DNA from: Marinilongibacter aquaticus
Lineage (GTDB): Bacteria; Bacteroidota; Bacteroidia; Cytophagales; Spirosomataceae
Assembly (NCBI RefSeq): GCF_020149935.1
Contig: NZ_CP083757.1
Span: 3,435,501-3,499,500 of the forward strand
Length of the DNA stretch: 64,000 nt
Direction of reading: 5' to 3'
Of this stretch, positions 1 through 8,602 are shown piece after piece. The position numbers and the translations under genes are program-made. Position 1 is the first letter of the stretch; every line of letters starts with the position of its first letter. Below the pieces are notes generated by a model. That model was not told the DNA's origin and ran no database searches. It worked only from the letters and a program-made list of their open reading frames with translations.

Positions 1-187
1 TAGGAGCATTGCTTTCGTCGGCAAAATACTCCCTTGCAAGAGGGCTGTAATACAATCTGTTTTTGCTGTCGAGCTTGAAAGCTTTTTCGGCAAAGGCACC
101 TTGGGCAAGGTGAGGAGCTAAGGCCATGCCTCCGATAGACATAAGGCCTGTTTTAAGCCAGTCCCTTCTGTTGATTGATTCGTTCAT
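1..187 (-). CDS. Partial secreted protein with twin-arginine-like leader (5' end only)
   Basis: Only the first 62 codons are in the window. The protein starts MNESINRRDWLKTGLMSIGG, with an RRDWLKTG motif followed by a hydrophobic, alanine-rich stretch, so it looks like a twin-arginine (Tat) type signal. After the leader come residues rich in Asn, Tyr and Lys (SKNRLYYSPLAREYF). In Cytophagales this kind of leader is common on secreted PLP-dependent aminotransferases of the histidinol-phosphate type and on oxidoreductases, but no catalytic part is visible here. It is the last visible gene of the minus-strand SusC-SusD-lipoprotein operon, 45 bp after the preceding gene. Function is open. Confidence 0.6.
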   Translation of the reverse strand, partial: MNESINRRDWLKTGLMSIGGMALAPHLAQGAFAEKAFKLDSKNRLYYSPLAREYFADESNAP

Positions 188-232
188 GATAAGGAGAAAT
201 TTAAGTTTTCGATTAATTATTATAAATAGGGT

Positions 233-697
233 TTATTTGGCTGCGATTTTGAAAAGTTTTGTAAACTCCACGTCTTTGTAGCTTCCGCTGGCCATCAAGG
301 CTACTGATTCTCCCGCTCCTGAGACACTGAGCTCGCTCCAGTCCATTTCGAGGCTGGCTACACCTTCTGCGTTCGTGCTTACCTCTTCCAGTATTTCTCC
401 GCTTCTCAGCTTGATGCTGAGGCTTACAGAGGCGGCCGGAATGGAGTCGATGCCTTTGGTGTAATCCAGAATGTTGGTTTTGTCGAGCTCAAGCAATCTG
501 ATGTTCAGTTTGGCCATGCCATCGAAAGCACTGTTGACAGTGGGTTCGGCGGTCATTCCCGAACTGAAACTCATGTCGTCTCCCGAAACTTGAACCAAAA
601 CGGGAGCGACAACGCGGTCGGTAAACGGATCTTTTTTCTCACAAGCCATTACGGCAAGAATTGAACAAAGACCGAGGATTATATTTTTCATTTTCAT
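233..697 (-). CDS. Small lipoprotein of the SusCD operon
   Basis: This 154-residue protein has a lipoprotein signal: MKMKNIILGLCSILAVMAC, with the lipidated cysteine expected at residue 19. The mature part begins EKKDPFTD and reads as beta-rich, with many Ser, Thr and Val residues. I do not recognise the family. It lies 27 bp downstream of the SusD gene on the same strand, a position where SusCD operons often carry an extra surface glycan-binding lipoprotein, but this one is much shorter than typical SusE/SusF proteins. A role as an accessory outer-membrane lipoprotein is inferred from position only. Confidence 0.75.
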   Translation of the reverse strand: MKMKNIILGLCSILAVMACEKKDPFTDRVVAPVLVQVSGDDMSFSSGMTAEPTVNSAFDGMAKLNIRLLELDKTNILDYTKGIDSIPAASVSLSIKLRSGEILEEVSTNAEGVASLEMDWSELSVSGAGESVALMASGSYKDVEFTKLFKIAAK

Positions 698-724
698 GAT
701 TTCAATGTTTTTATTAATGGTTTA

Positions 725-2194
725 TCATTCTGCCCACCAGAGTGCCGTTTGCATGTCGTCTGGGCCGCTGTTTAGTCCAATACCTTCATCCAATCTGGCT
801 TTGTTCAAAGCGTATTCGGTAGTGGGGTAAGGCAAACGTGTTGGAATAATGCCGTCGTTTTCGAAAAGAGCTCTTGGGTCTTTTTCCGGCATGATCGGAT
901 AGCCTGTTCTTCTGTACTCTGTCCATGCTTCCACGCCTTGGCCGAAAAGAGCCACCCATTTTTGGGTCATTATAAGTTCTTTGTCCACTGTGCCCAATGA
1001 ACTTGGGAATGCGGCTGGCATGCTCAAGCCATAGTAGTCGAATGAAGCCTCAATGCCTTTTTGGAAATACATGTCGGCATCGCCGCTGATATCACCTTCT
1101 AAGGCGGCTTCGGCCAAAATGAAGTTCAATTCACTGAACGTCATCAAAATACTTGGAGCATCGGCTGCTCTGAAACGGTCTGTCATAATTGAAGCAGAGC
1201 TCAAGTATGTCGTGGCAATCGCATCGGGCAAGCCGTTTGGTATTCCGGAATAACCGCCGTTTACTTGGGTGGCGATAGCCGCAATGCGGTCGTCATTGGT
1301 TTCGAGCATGTAGTCGATGAAAGTTTTGCTCATGCTCCAGTCGGTACGGGCACCGATTACCATCACTTCGTTCCAAGTGTTGTTGCTCGGACGTGTGGCC
1401 GTGTGATTGAGCATAGCACTGTCGTCGTTGCTGCTGAAAATGGGATAAGTGTCTGGCGAACCTAAGATTTCCGCCATAATGGCTTTGGCTTCGGCCGACT
1501 TCTTAGACGCCTCTCTGTTGGCCAGTTTCAAGCGAAGCGAATTGGCAAATTTCTTCCATTTCAAAATGTCGCCATCGTAAAGAATATCCCCCGCAATCGC
1601 CGGACCGTTTACGTCAAGTTTCTCGTTGGCTGTTTTCAAATCGGCCAAAAGTCCGGCATAGATGGTTTCCATGTTGTCGTAACTTGGGGTATAGATGGGC
1701 TCTTCTGCCGCACCTTTTACCGCTTGGGTGTAAGGTACAGCACCGTAGAGGTCTGTGAGCAAAGAGAATACCCATGAACGCATAACCAAAGCGGCACCTT
1801 CAAAATTGGTATTGGGCGATTCGCCGCCTTCTTCGCTCAGGCTGATGATTCGGTTGAAATTGGTCAGGCCTTCGTCGTAGAAAGATTCCCAAGTGTTGTT
1901 ATAGAAAGCCGGGGTAATCCCGTAACTGTCGCCTTCGTTTCTGTAAATGTTCCGAGCCAGATACTGAACCCAAAGCATGGCTCCGTCGATATTGAGTCTT
2001 TCGAAACGTGTGCTTCCGCCCCAATACCTGTCTACCGATTTTTCAATGGCGTAAGGAAGTAGATACTGGGCCCCGATTTTGGTCGGGTTGTTCGGATCTG
2101 TATTGATTTCGGCGAAGTCTTTGGTACACGATGTGCTTAAGCCTATCAGTACGAAAGTGACCAATGCCGATTTTATAGATAATATTGATTTCAT
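725..2194 (-). CDS. SusD/RagB-family outer-membrane lipoprotein (SusD-like_2 type)
   Basis: A 489-residue substrate-binding lipoprotein that sits on the SusC channel and hands ligands to it. The start at 2194 is chosen because it gives a clean lipoprotein signal (MKSILSIKSALVTFVLIGLSTSC) followed by KDFAEINTDPNNPTK, the hallmark opening of the SusD-like_2 subgroup; the open frame runs further upstream but into the susC coding region. Later hallmarks include NFILAEAAL and the C-terminal ALFGQGVEAWTEYRRTGYP, typical of the TPR-rich SusD fold. It follows the SusC gene by 19 bp, so the two are surely co-transcribed. The ligand cannot be told; this subgroup is found with peptide- and glycan-linked receptors alike. 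Confidence 0.93.
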   Translation of the reverse strand: MKSILSIKSALVTFVLIGLSTSCTKDFAEINTDPNNPTKIGAQYLLPYAIEKSVDRYWGGSTRFERLNIDGAMLWVQYLARNIYRNEGDSYGITPAFYNNTWESFYDEGLTNFNRIISLSEEGGESPNTNFEGAALVMRSWVFSLLTDLYGAVPYTQAVKGAAEEPIYTPSYDNMETIYAGLLADLKTANEKLDVNGPAIAGDILYDGDILKWKKFANSLRLKLANREASKKSAEAKAIMAEILGSPDTYPIFSSNDDSAMLNHTATRPSNNTWNEVMVIGARTDWSMSKTFIDYMLETNDDRIAAIATQVNGGYSGIPNGLPDAIATTYLSSASIMTDRFRAADAPSILMTFSELNFILAEAALEGDISGDADMYFQKGIEASFDYYGLSMPAAFPSSLGTVDKELIMTQKWVALFGQGVEAWTEYRRTGYPIMPEKDPRALFENDGIIPTRLPYPTTEYALNKARLDEGIGLNSGPDDMQTALWWAE

Positions 2195-2213
2195 TTTACT
2201 GCTTGTTTTAAGA

Positions 2214-5200
2214 TTAAAAGCCAAGTGAAAGGTTGAAGCCAAGACTTCTTGAATTGGGCAACTGGCCATAGGTGAAACCTTGTTTGTTTCCACCGAAGGC
2301 ATCCACTTCAGGGTCGATGTGCGGATCATGCTTGAAAATCATCAACACATTTCTTCCGACCAATGAAAGTTTGGCGTTCTGAATTTTCACTTTCTGTAGG
2401 AAAGCGGGGCTGAACTGATAGCCGACAGACACTTCTCTTAATTTCACGTAAGTGCCATCGAAAATGGCTGCTTCATGATACCTTCTGGGGTTGTTGTAGC
2501 CGTAGAATTGGTTGGCATCTACAATTACGTCGTTGGGTACATATTGAGGGTTTTCATCGGTACCGATGTTTTTCACTCCTTTTCCAATCACACCTTCCTC
2601 TCTACCGACAGCAGTTTCGGCATATTGGCCAGTCCATCTTGCAGTGGCTGTACCTTCATCGTAGATATCGCCCCCGATTTTAGCATCGATAAGCGTATTG
2701 AACACGATGTTTTTGTATGTGAATGTATTGGAGATTCCGCCTGTCCATTTGGGCTGAATGTTGCCCAACACTTGAGGAGCACTTTCGATTACCGGCAAGC
2801 CATTTTTGAAGATACGCTGTCCGTCGTCTGTTTTCGCGAAACCGATGCCGTACAGTGTACCGTAAGGCTGTCCGATGGTTGCAATCGAGGTCAGGCCTCT
2901 TCTTTCAGCCAAGGTGTAGGTGTCTAAGCCTTCGGCAAGTTCGAGCACTTTGTTGCGGTTTCTTGCATAGTTCAAGCTTACGTCCCATTTGAACCCATTT
3001 GGCGATTGGATAACCGTTCCATTCAATGTCACCTCAATTCCTTTGTTGTTGATTTTACCGGCATTCAGAATGCGGGTATCGTAACCACTGGCTTTTGAGA
3101 TTTCAACACCCAAGATTTGGTTTTTCGTGGTTTGGTCGTAATACGTAACATCAAGTCCTAAGCGGCTTTTGAAGAAACGCATATCTGCACCAAACTCCAA
3201 TCCAGTGGTGATTTCAGGTTTCAAAGTCGAGTTGGCGAGTTCTGTATTTTCGTAATATTCAGGAATCGAACCGTTCCAAGAACCGTCTGTACGGAATGTT
3301 TGGCTCAACTGATAAGGGCTGGCGTCGTTTCCTACTTGGGCCAAGCTGGCTCTAAGTTTTGCGAAAGACAATACCGGGCTACTTACGTTCAAAAGGTCTG
3401 TCACTACGGCACTCACAGAAGCCGAGGGATAGAAATACGAGTTGTTGCCATCGGGCAAAGTGCTCGACCAGTCGTTTCGGGCCGTGAAATCGAAGAACAA
3501 TGCATTTTGAAGTCCAACCTGCAAAGAGCCGTACACACTGTGCACTTTGGATTCTTCAATGCGGCTTTCAGAGGTGTTTTGGCTTGGGTTTGAGTTCGAC
3601 AAGTTATAGATGCCGTCCACAACCAATTCACCCACATTGGTATAGTTTCTTTTGTAATAATTCGAGCGAATGTTTCCACCGGCCTGTGCGGCTACAGAGA
3701 AATTGTTGGTGAAAAGCTTGTCGTAGCTCAACAAAAAATCGCTGTTCGTTTCTTGTTTTCTAAGCACCTCTTCCGAGTATTTTCCCGGAGTGGTGTTTCC
3801 GTTTCTTGTTCTTTCGAAGTTGTTGACGTTGATGCGTGTGTCAGACCATACATCTGTTCCGGTACGCAACATCAAGTTCAAATGATCGGTGATTTTGGCT
3901 TTCAGATTGATGTTGCCCAAAAGGCGATCTTTGTCGTTTAAGCTAGGCAAGAATTCACTGGAATAATAAGGGTTTGTGAAATAGGTGTGCTGCCAGTTTG
4001 GCGGATCAGTATCGGCTGGTTTTCCGGCCACGCTACGCTGGATATGCACATCTTCGTAATCTCTCCAATTGTAAAGCTGATCCCAGTTTGTATGTCTGTG
4101 CGACCAAATGAACTGTTGTCCAGATTGGTAATCGCGGTTACCGCCACTTTTGATGTACGAAGCAGAGAAATTGGCCGACAGCCACTTGTTCATGTTGTAG
4201 CCAGAAGCCATCGTGAAGTTGTCTCTGTTGAAGTAGTTGTAAGCCATGATACCTTTCTGGTTCATGCGGCTGTACGCCAGTCGGAAATGTCCTTTGTCGT
4301 TGGCACCAGAAAGCGAAATGCTGTTGGTCAAAGTGGTTCCAGTATTCCAATATTGTTCCCAGTTATCGGGTTGAGGAACCAAAGGAGCCACGTCTGTGCC
4401 TGTCCACCACTGACGCACCAAACGGCCGTCCATTGGGGCACCCCAGCTTTCGTCGGTACCTTGTGTACCTGTTGTTGAGCCAGGAACCAAATTGCCGTAA
4501 GCGGCTTGATACTGATCGTATGCATCCGGTTGGATTACGCCCGACCAGCCGTCTGAATACCACGTTCTATAACCATTTCCGCCGCCGTATGTGTTCTGGA
4601 AATCGGGTTTGATGAAAGGTCTTTCAACTGTAAAATTCAAATTGTAATCTACGCCCAAGCCCTTTGTGGCACTTCCGTCTTTGGTGGTGATCAAAATCAC
4701 ACCGTTGGCTGCACGTGAGCCATAAAGAGCCGCGGCGTTTGGTCCTTTCAAAACAGAGACTTCTTTGATGTTGTCTGGGCTGATTTCTGAAAGGCCGCCA
4801 CCGTATTTGTTGTCGTTGCTCTGCTGCATAGGCATGCCGTTGATAACGATAAGGGGTTGGTTGTTTCCAGAAACAGAAGAAGAGCCGCGTATCTGAATGT
4901 TCGAGCCGCTACCCGGGCCACCGTTGCTAGATATACGCACGCCGGCGATTTTGCCCGAAAGGCCATTCATTACGTTGCTTGATCTAGCTTCCGTTAAGGT
5001 TTTGCCAGATATTTCTTGTTGCGAAAAACCCAAAGATTTTTTCTCGCGACTTATACCGAGGGCGGTAACCACCACCTCGTTCAATAATTTATTGTCTGCA
5101 GTTAGCTCTACGGCCAGTTCCGTTTTCGAGCCCAAAGGCATTTCCAAAGTTTGGTAACCAATGGCACTGAAAACCAATATGCCCTTCGATTCTGGGGCCT

Positions 5201-5384
5201 TAAGCGTAAATTTCCCTTCAAAGTCAGATACTGTACCTATGGTTGTACCTTTCAATAGAACGGAAACGCCTGGCAGTGGACCGTCTTCCGGGGAAGTAAC
5301 GATACCGCTGATTTGCTGAGCCCAAGCTGTGCTTGTGGCCAACGATAGAATCAGGACTAAGTAATTGAGTAAACGTTTCTTCAT
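2214..5384 (-). CDS. SusC/RagA-family TonB-dependent outer-membrane receptor
   Basis: A 1056-residue TonB-dependent transporter. The start at 5384 gives a signal peptide (MKKRLLNYLVLILSLATSTAWAQ). Then follow the carboxypeptidase-regulatory-like domain (about residues 24-105, ISGIVTSPEDGPLPGVSV), the linker LNEVVVTALGISREKKSLG, the plug domain (about 125-235, with IQIRGSSSVSGNNQPLIVING and LKGPNAAALYGSRAANGVI), and a long beta-barrel ending in the aromatic LGFNLSLGF. Length and domain order match complete SusC proteins. It heads the operon with SusD. A leader of unusual structure precedes it (see the inverted repeat at 5416-5490). Confidence 0.96.
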   Translation of the reverse strand: MKKRLLNYLVLILSLATSTAWAQQISGIVTSPEDGPLPGVSVLLKGTTIGTVSDFEGKFTLKAPESKGILVFSAIGYQTLEMPLGSKTELAVELTADNKLLNEVVVTALGISREKKSLGFSQQEISGKTLTEARSSNVMNGLSGKIAGVRISSNGGPGSGSNIQIRGSSSVSGNNQPLIVINGMPMQQSNDNKYGGGLSEISPDNIKEVSVLKGPNAAALYGSRAANGVILITTKDGSATKGLGVDYNLNFTVERPFIKPDFQNTYGGGNGYRTWYSDGWSGVIQPDAYDQYQAAYGNLVPGSTTGTQGTDESWGAPMDGRLVRQWWTGTDVAPLVPQPDNWEQYWNTGTTLTNSISLSGANDKGHFRLAYSRMNQKGIMAYNYFNRDNFTMASGYNMNKWLSANFSASYIKSGGNRDYQSGQQFIWSHRHTNWDQLYNWRDYEDVHIQRSVAGKPADTDPPNWQHTYFTNPYYSSEFLPSLNDKDRLLGNINLKAKITDHLNLMLRTGTDVWSDTRINVNNFERTRNGNTTPGKYSEEVLRKQETNSDFLLSYDKLFTNNFSVAAQAGGNIRSNYYKRNYTNVGELVVDGIYNLSNSNPSQNTSESRIEESKVHSVYGSLQVGLQNALFFDFTARNDWSSTLPDGNNSYFYPSASVSAVVTDLLNVSSPVLSFAKLRASLAQVGNDASPYQLSQTFRTDGSWNGSIPEYYENTELANSTLKPEITTGLEFGADMRFFKSRLGLDVTYYDQTTKNQILGVEISKASGYDTRILNAGKINNKGIEVTLNGTVIQSPNGFKWDVSLNYARNRNKVLELAEGLDTYTLAERRGLTSIATIGQPYGTLYGIGFAKTDDGQRIFKNGLPVIESAPQVLGNIQPKWTGGISNTFTYKNIVFNTLIDAKIGGDIYDEGTATARWTGQYAETAVGREEGVIGKGVKNIGTDENPQYVPNDVIVDANQFYGYNNPRRYHEAAIFDGTYVKLREVSVGYQFSPAFLQKVKIQNAKLSLVGRNVLMIFKHDPHIDPEVDAFGGNKQGFTYGQLPNSRSLGFNLSLGF

Positions 5385-5415
5385 AGCAGTTTGTCTTATA
5401 AGGTGTTTTGAGAAT

Positions 5416-5490
5416 CTTTTTGCTCCGTTTTGGCCAATGAAATACCCCGACCGCTCAGTGATCTCAAAGAACCAAGAACGGAGCAAAAAG
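5416..5490 (-). promoter_or_regulatory. Long inverted repeat in the susC 5' leader
   Basis: CTTTTTGCTCCGTT at 5416-5429 is exactly reverse-complementary to AACGGAGCAAAAAG at 5477-5490. Directly inside, TTGG (5430-5433) can pair with CCAA (5472-5475) after a one-base bulge, so the stem would have about 18 pairs and a 38-nt loop. It lies 32-106 bp upstream of the susC start codon on the transcribed side. It could be an mRNA leader structure or two half-sites of an operator. The sequence shows the dyad; its function is inference. Confidence 0.6.
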
Positions 5491-6004
5491 ACACAAATAG
5501 TTGATTGCGTATTCCGAGCTGAAGAGCCCGAAAGAACGTTTGAAATTAAGGTTTGACTTTACACAATATCCACATCATTCTACAGCCCATACACACGGTA
5601 ATGGCTTGTAAAACTTTCGCGTTATTGCGGTCGGAAGCGAAGGTTTTTGTTTGCCGAAAAATTCGGTGATCTGTTCGAATTACTTTTCAATTGTACGGTA
5701 GATATTCGATTATGTGAAATTTTAGTATTGTTAAATGTTAAATTTTCAAAAAATAATTAATTAAGTGTAAGTTCATATTATTTAAGTACAATTGTGAGTT
5801 ATTGTGCCTGATATTTAATTGCGTATTATATAGTCGTTTCGTCTTTTTATGGCGGTATAAATTTAAATGAACGGTATATAATATTGGAATAATTATAAAT
5901 TGCAAAATAAAATACTATATCGTAAAAAAAATAAAAGTAGAGCCTTTTTCGCCCAAACGAATTTTTTGATTTGAAAGGCATAGATTTGCAAAAAACAAGA
6001 GAAG
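5491..6004. other. A+T-rich intergenic region between divergent operons
   Basis: Between the susC leader and the cvfB-like gene there is no convincing gene. The stretch is strongly A+T-rich, especially 5690-5940, with many ATATT and AATTAATT runs. It must hold the promoters of both divergent transcripts. Apart from the -7-like box at 5981-5988 I see no strong motif. A minus-strand open frame of 236 codons starting inside the neighbouring gene is only an antisense shadow of that gene. Confidence 0.5.
5981..5988 (+). promoter_or_regulatory. Candidate -7 promoter box of the CvfB-like gene
   Basis: TAGATTTG matches the Bacteroidota TAnnTTTG -7 consensus exactly and lies 17 bp before the start codon at 6005, which would leave a leader of about 10 nt. 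No good TTG -33 element is present at the usual distance, so this is a moderate call. Confidence 0.4.
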
Positions 6005-6844
6005 ATGCTGAGAAACGGAGAATACAATACGCTTACTATTTTGAGGGGTACATCGGTGGGTTTTTACTTGGGAGATGAGGAAGGAAACGATGTGCTTTTG
6101 CCGCATAAGTATATTCCCGAAAATGCCGAAGTGGGCCAGCAAATCGAAGTTTTTATCTACCGTGATTCGGAAGACCGATTGATCGCCACCACACTGAAGC
6201 CGCTCATCGATTTGAACACTTTCGCTTGCCTGCATGTTTCCGGAGCGTCTCGTTTTGGAGCTTTTGTTGATATCGGTTTGGAAAAGGAATTGTTGATTCC
6301 CTTTAAAGAGCAACATCAGAAATTGCGAGAGGGCGATTATGCGGTGGTGTATTTGTATCTCGATGAGCAGACCGACCGACTCGTGGGCTCGGTGAAAGTC
6401 AATAAATTTCTGGAAACCGAAGAGATCGATTTGGAAGAAGGCGAAGAGGTGGAGGTTTTGCTCTATGAGAAATCGGATTTGGGTTACAACGTAATCGTGA
6501 ACAACCGTTATCGCGGGCTCATTTACGAAAATGAGATTTTTCAAAGAGTAGCCTGGGGTGAAAAACACTGGGCTTTTGTGAAGTTGATCCGGGATGATGG
6601 CAAGATCGATATCAGCCTGCAACAACAGGGTTTTGCCAATGTGGAACCGAATGCTCGAAAAATATTGAACATGCTCGAGCAGAACAATGGCGAACTGCCC
6701 TTTTCAGATAAATCGGATCCGATTGCTATACAGGCGGAGTTTGAAATGAGCAAGAAGACTTTCAAAAAGGCCATCGGTACTTTGTACAAACAAAAGCATA
6801 TCCTTATAGAATCTGAAGGGATTCGTCTGATCAAGGATAAATAA
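6005..6844 (+). CDS. CvfB-like S1 RNA-binding protein
   Basis: A 279-residue protein of the CvfB/YitL family: several OB-fold (S1-like) domains followed by a C-terminal winged helix. The first region (residues 1-65) reads as a divergent OB fold; residues 70-135 (SGASRFGAFVDIGLEKELLIP) and 145-215 (GYNVIVNNRYRGLIYENEIF) are S1-type repeats with the usual G-F/Y-V pattern. The end (MSKKTFKKAIGTLYKQKHILIESEGIRLI) is the winged helix. Related proteins bind RNA and affect expression of many genes, but the exact role is unsettled. Soluble, no signal peptide. Convergent with the MlaD gene, 24 bp apart. Confidence 0.88.
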   Translation: MLRNGEYNTLTILRGTSVGFYLGDEEGNDVLLPHKYIPENAEVGQQIEVFIYRDSEDRLIATTLKPLIDLNTFACLHVSGASRFGAFVDIGLEKELLIPFKEQHQKLREGDYAVVYLYLDEQTDRLVGSVKVNKFLETEEIDLEEGEEVEVLLYEKSDLGYNVIVNNRYRGLIYENEIFQRVAWGEKHWAFVKLIRDDGKIDISLQQQGFANVEPNARKILNMLEQNNGELPFSDKSDPIAIQAEFEMSKKTFKKAIGTLYKQKHILIESEGIRLIKDK

Positions 6845-6868
6845 GATTTGGCTTTTTCCTGTGTGTGC

Positions 6869-7825
6869 TTATTGCTTTTCTTTCTTCTTTTCGCTCTTGT
6901 CTTTTCCACCGAAGAGCGAGAAGTGTACATAGCGTCTTGGGTTGGCTTTCATGTCGGAAAGCAGGGCTTCCAGCGAGGCTGCGGTACGGTCGAGATTTGT
7001 ATACAGCGAATCGTCCGAGGTCAGCTTGCCCAAAGTGCCTTGCCCTTGGTTGACATTGTCCAATACGACCTTCAGTCCATTCACGGTTTCGTTCAGGCTG
7101 CTTACGGTTTCTTCCAATTCAAGGGTGTTCAATTGCTTTGTGAATTGTCCCGTTTCGGCCATTATCGGAGCCATCTGACTGTCGAGTTTGGACGTCAATT
7201 GGTTTAGGTTTGCGGTGAGCAAAGCGGCGTTTGTGGTGATTTCTGCCAATTTGCTTTGGTTGTTGGCCAATACTGCGTTGACACCGTTTGAAGTCTGTTT
7301 GGCCGATTCGAGTAGGGCATTTAGGGCATAGCCCGTTTGATCGAATTGCGAAACGATTTTGTTGAGGTTGATGACCAAAGAGTCTACATTGTGCAGGGCT
7401 GGCGTGATTTGCTCGATAGCCGAGTCGGCCAATCCCAATTGTGTTTCGCCAATCAACGAAGTGCCTTCGCCAATTTCTTTACCGGGTTGGATATCCAGTT
7501 TGATGAGTTTGCCGCCGATGAGGCCGTCGTCGGCCAAAAGAGCTACTGTTCTGTCGGTTAAGACAATTTTTTTACGAACGGCCAAAGTCACTCTGATTTG
7601 CTCGTTTTCTTGGTCGGGTGTAATTTTCAACACACGTCCCACGGTTACTCCTTTATACGATACTTGGTTTGAAGTTTGCAGGCCCTGCACATCATCGAAA
7701 ACCACCATGTATTCATTTTCTGTAGAAAACAAATCCAGGCCTTTCAAGAAGTTGAAGCCCAAATAAAACACGGCGATTGCCACAATTCCGAGTAATCCTA
7801 CTTTCGCCTCTTTAGATATTTTCAT
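6869..7825 (-). CDS. MlaD/MCE-family lipid transport protein
   Basis: A 318-residue inner-membrane-anchored protein. Residues 1-30 hold one transmembrane segment (VGLLGIVAIAVFYLGFNFL); residues about 37-115 are the MCE domain, with the core YMVVFDDVQGLQTSNQVSYKG and VGRVLKI. The rest is a long helical, coiled-coil-like region rich in Asn, Gln and Leu (about 140-290), as in MlaD-like proteins of Bacteroidota. MCE proteins form hexameric rings that carry phospholipids between membranes with an ABC transporter (MlaE/MlaF). No mlaE or mlaF genes are visible here. The Lys-rich end (GGKDKSEKKKEKQ) is unremarkable. Confidence 0.9.
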   Translation of the reverse strand: MKISKEAKVGLLGIVAIAVFYLGFNFLKGLDLFSTENEYMVVFDDVQGLQTSNQVSYKGVTVGRVLKITPDQENEQIRVTLAVRKKIVLTDRTVALLADDGLIGGKLIKLDIQPGKEIGEGTSLIGETQLGLADSAIEQITPALHNVDSLVINLNKIVSQFDQTGYALNALLESAKQTSNGVNAVLANNQSKLAEITTNAALLTANLNQLTSKLDSQMAPIMAETGQFTKQLNTLELEETVSSLNETVNGLKVVLDNVNQGQGTLGKLTSDDSLYTNLDRTAASLEALLSDMKANPRRYVHFSLFGGKDKSEKKKEKQ

Positions 7826-7926
7826 AAATCGTTTTCACTTTTCTAGTTCTTGCGAACTGTTCGGTTTTTCAGCTCATTCTTGCCGGCTTTTCCCTTACAA
7901 TTGCTAAGTAAACAAAAGCCTTTCAC

Positions 7927-8574
7927 TTAATGGCTACATGAACAATATTTTTCGCTTTTGGCTTTTTCAAAACACTCATTTCCTTCTTTGAGTGCAAAGT
8001 AGGCCAAAGCCAAGGTGCCCAAACTGTCGATATACGGAATGCCTATCCACAGGTATAATCCGCTACTGAACAAAAGTATAATCGACATATAAATGCAAAC
8101 CAAGGTGCAATTGGCATCGGCCAAAATAGGCTCTGAATTCAAGGCTTTGCCCACTTTCCTTTTCCAGCTGACGAGAATTGACATCACCACGATCGACAAC
8201 ACCGAAATGATTAAGCCCCACAGTGTAGTTTCTGGGGCATGGCCATTCCAGAGATTGATTGAGCTTGAAATCACCAAGCCGATCACCAAAATGTAAAAGG
8301 CGATTCCGGTTATTTGCAAAGCCCTTTTTTCAAATTGGTCTCTTTTGCTCAGAGGGTTTTCCCGAATTCGCAAAACCATGTGGGCAATGCCCAATCCCGA
8401 AATCACTTCGATGAAGCTGTCGGAACCAAAGCCCAAAAGAGCCAGACTTCCATCTTCAAAACCCAAGAAAGTAGAGCCCAGTCCTTCCGCAAGGTTGTAA
8501 AGGATGGTAAATACGGACAGACCGTAGGCTATCTGGTAATGTTTCCTATCGCGATGCAAAATTTGGGTTTCCAT
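7927..8574 (-). CDS. Cation-efflux-like membrane protein
   Basis: About 215 residues with five to six hydrophobic segments (for example YGLSVFTILYNLAEGLGSTFLG, ITGIAFYILVIGLVISSSINLW, GLIISVLSIVVMSILVSW). The layout resembles cation diffusion facilitator (CDF) transmembrane domains: a conserved acidic residue region near GFGSDSFIEVISGLG and a second near SEPILADANCTLVCIYMS. There is no cytoplasmic C-terminal metal-binding domain, and the end is Cys/His rich (YCSCSH), which might bind metal. The start METQ at 8574 is preferred; an in-frame start 18 bp upstream (MWKGLA) is possible. The amidase gene lies upstream on the same strand, but its coding end (8603) nearly abuts this start. The metal is unknown. 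Confidence 0.75.
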   Translation of the reverse strand: METQILHRDRKHYQIAYGLSVFTILYNLAEGLGSTFLGFEDGSLALLGFGSDSFIEVISGLGIAHMVLRIRENPLSKRDQFEKRALQITGIAFYILVIGLVISSSINLWNGHAPETTLWGLIISVLSIVVMSILVSWKRKVGKALNSEPILADANCTLVCIYMSIILLFSSGLYLWIGIPYIDSLGTLALAYFALKEGNECFEKAKSEKYCSCSH

Positions 8575-8602
8575 GGCAAGACCTTTCCACAAATATAAGA
8601 TC

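Noticed and set aside
2475-4525. Several 60-160-codon frames opposite to the first susC gene
   Set aside because: All lie within the susC coding region and are antisense or out-of-frame shadows.
5915-6625. 236-codon minus-strand open frame
   Set aside because: Antisense to the CvfB-like gene, whose S1 and winged-helix motifs are clear.
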